Source: Planctomycetota bacterium | GTDB lineage: Bacteria > Planctomycetota > Phycisphaerae > UBA1845 | Direction: 5' to 3' | Length of the DNA stretch: 64,000 bases | Assembly: GCA_024276605.1 (NCBI GenBank) | Contig: JAJRWX010000044.1 | Span: 109,358 to 173,357 of the forward strand | In this document: piece after piece, positions 63,861 through 64,000 of the stretch | How the letters are laid out: each line of letters opens with the position of its first letter | How positions within the stretch are numbered: position 1 is the stretch's first letter | Made by a program: the position numbers and the translations under genes | The notes under the pieces: generated by a model | What the model saw: the letters and a program-made list of their open reading frames with translations, nothing else | Databases searched by the model: none | Told to the model about the DNA's origin: nothing

Positions 63861-64000
63861 ATCAGAGCCGCACGGCGCAAGCCTGCGGACAAGCGGAGTG
63901 AATACGCCAACGTCACAGTCATAACTCACACGGACACGAGACATACCGCAAGTCCCAACACATTTCACGAACGGTCACCAGGCTCGCGCCAGGTGCTCTG
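63861..64000. repeat. GAGCCGCACGGCGC repeat, second copy (cut by window end)
   Basis: Left end ATCAGAGCCGCACGGCGC, inner GCAAGCCTGCGGAC; right part GGTCACCAGGCTCGCGCC then AGGTGCTCTG at the last base. It matches the element at 39669-39787, with different central sequence. One more base or more probably lies beyond the window. Confidence 0.8.

Overview
The window looks like chromosome from a Planctomycetota bacterium, probably a member of Phycisphaerae or a close relative. This placement is inference from gene content. Four large secreted proteins end in the short dockerin-like or calcium-loop tail typical of that group. LspA carries a large insertion, a DksA-like protein has a lysine-rich arm and a decayed zinc finger, and one small membrane protein carries paired CPDC and CGYDLRG zinc ribbons. 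Most genes are ordinary chromosomal ones, and the gaps between them are unusually rich in short palindromic or MITE-like repeats.

Layout. 0-4.3 kb: a DsbD-type reductase, an alpha/beta hydrolase, tRNA-Lys(CTT) and an exported nickel superoxide dismutase. 4.4-10.7 kb: a leucine-degradation operon (methylcrotonyl-CoA carboxylase subunits, methylglutaconyl-CoA hydratase, HMG-CoA lyase and a short biotin ligase). Its MccA gene is cut in two by a repeat element. 10.7-16.4 kb: Kup, a membrane glycosyltransferase, L35-L20 with a clear promoter and terminator, and an MBL-fold hydrolase. 16.6-27.5 kb: a secreted LVIVD/PKD protein, a second glycosyltransferase, a canonical biotin ligase, two unknown membrane proteins, a secretin and its TPR lipoprotein.

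27.5-37.7 kb, all on the minus strand: a compact lipid-biosynthesis cluster. In transcription order it encodes an OleC-type AMP ligase/beta-lactone synthetase, an OleD-type reductase, a FabF-type ketosynthase, an acyl carrier protein, two CrtI-like FAD oxidoreductases, a FabZ-type dehydratase, a FabI-type enoyl reductase, an Sfp-type phosphopantetheinyl transferase and a TauE/SafE exporter. This mixes a self-contained type II fatty-acid/polyketide set with half of the olefin (Ole) pathway and with desaturases like those proposed for anammox ladderane clusters. The ketosynthase is interrupted by one in-frame TAG although both halves are otherwise intact. This cluster is the best candidate for an undescribed system.

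37.8-50.7 kb: a PBP4-type carboxypeptidase containing a translated intergenic repeat; two secreted proteins (a Pmp-like beta-helix and a kelch/Ig-like protein) in a repeat-dense zone; small membrane proteins; a lipoprotein; a DksA-like regulator behind a near-consensus promoter and a perfect 16-bp palindrome; LspA; and RibD. 50.8-53.7 kb: a secreted protein with 27 cysteine-rich repeats. 54-60.9 kb: an envelope operon (Lnt, HEAT-repeat lipoprotein, MreD, PBP2, RodA). 61-64 kb: MoeA, a small membrane protein, ThiS and ThiG.

All calls were made by reading the sequence and motifs. No database search was run.
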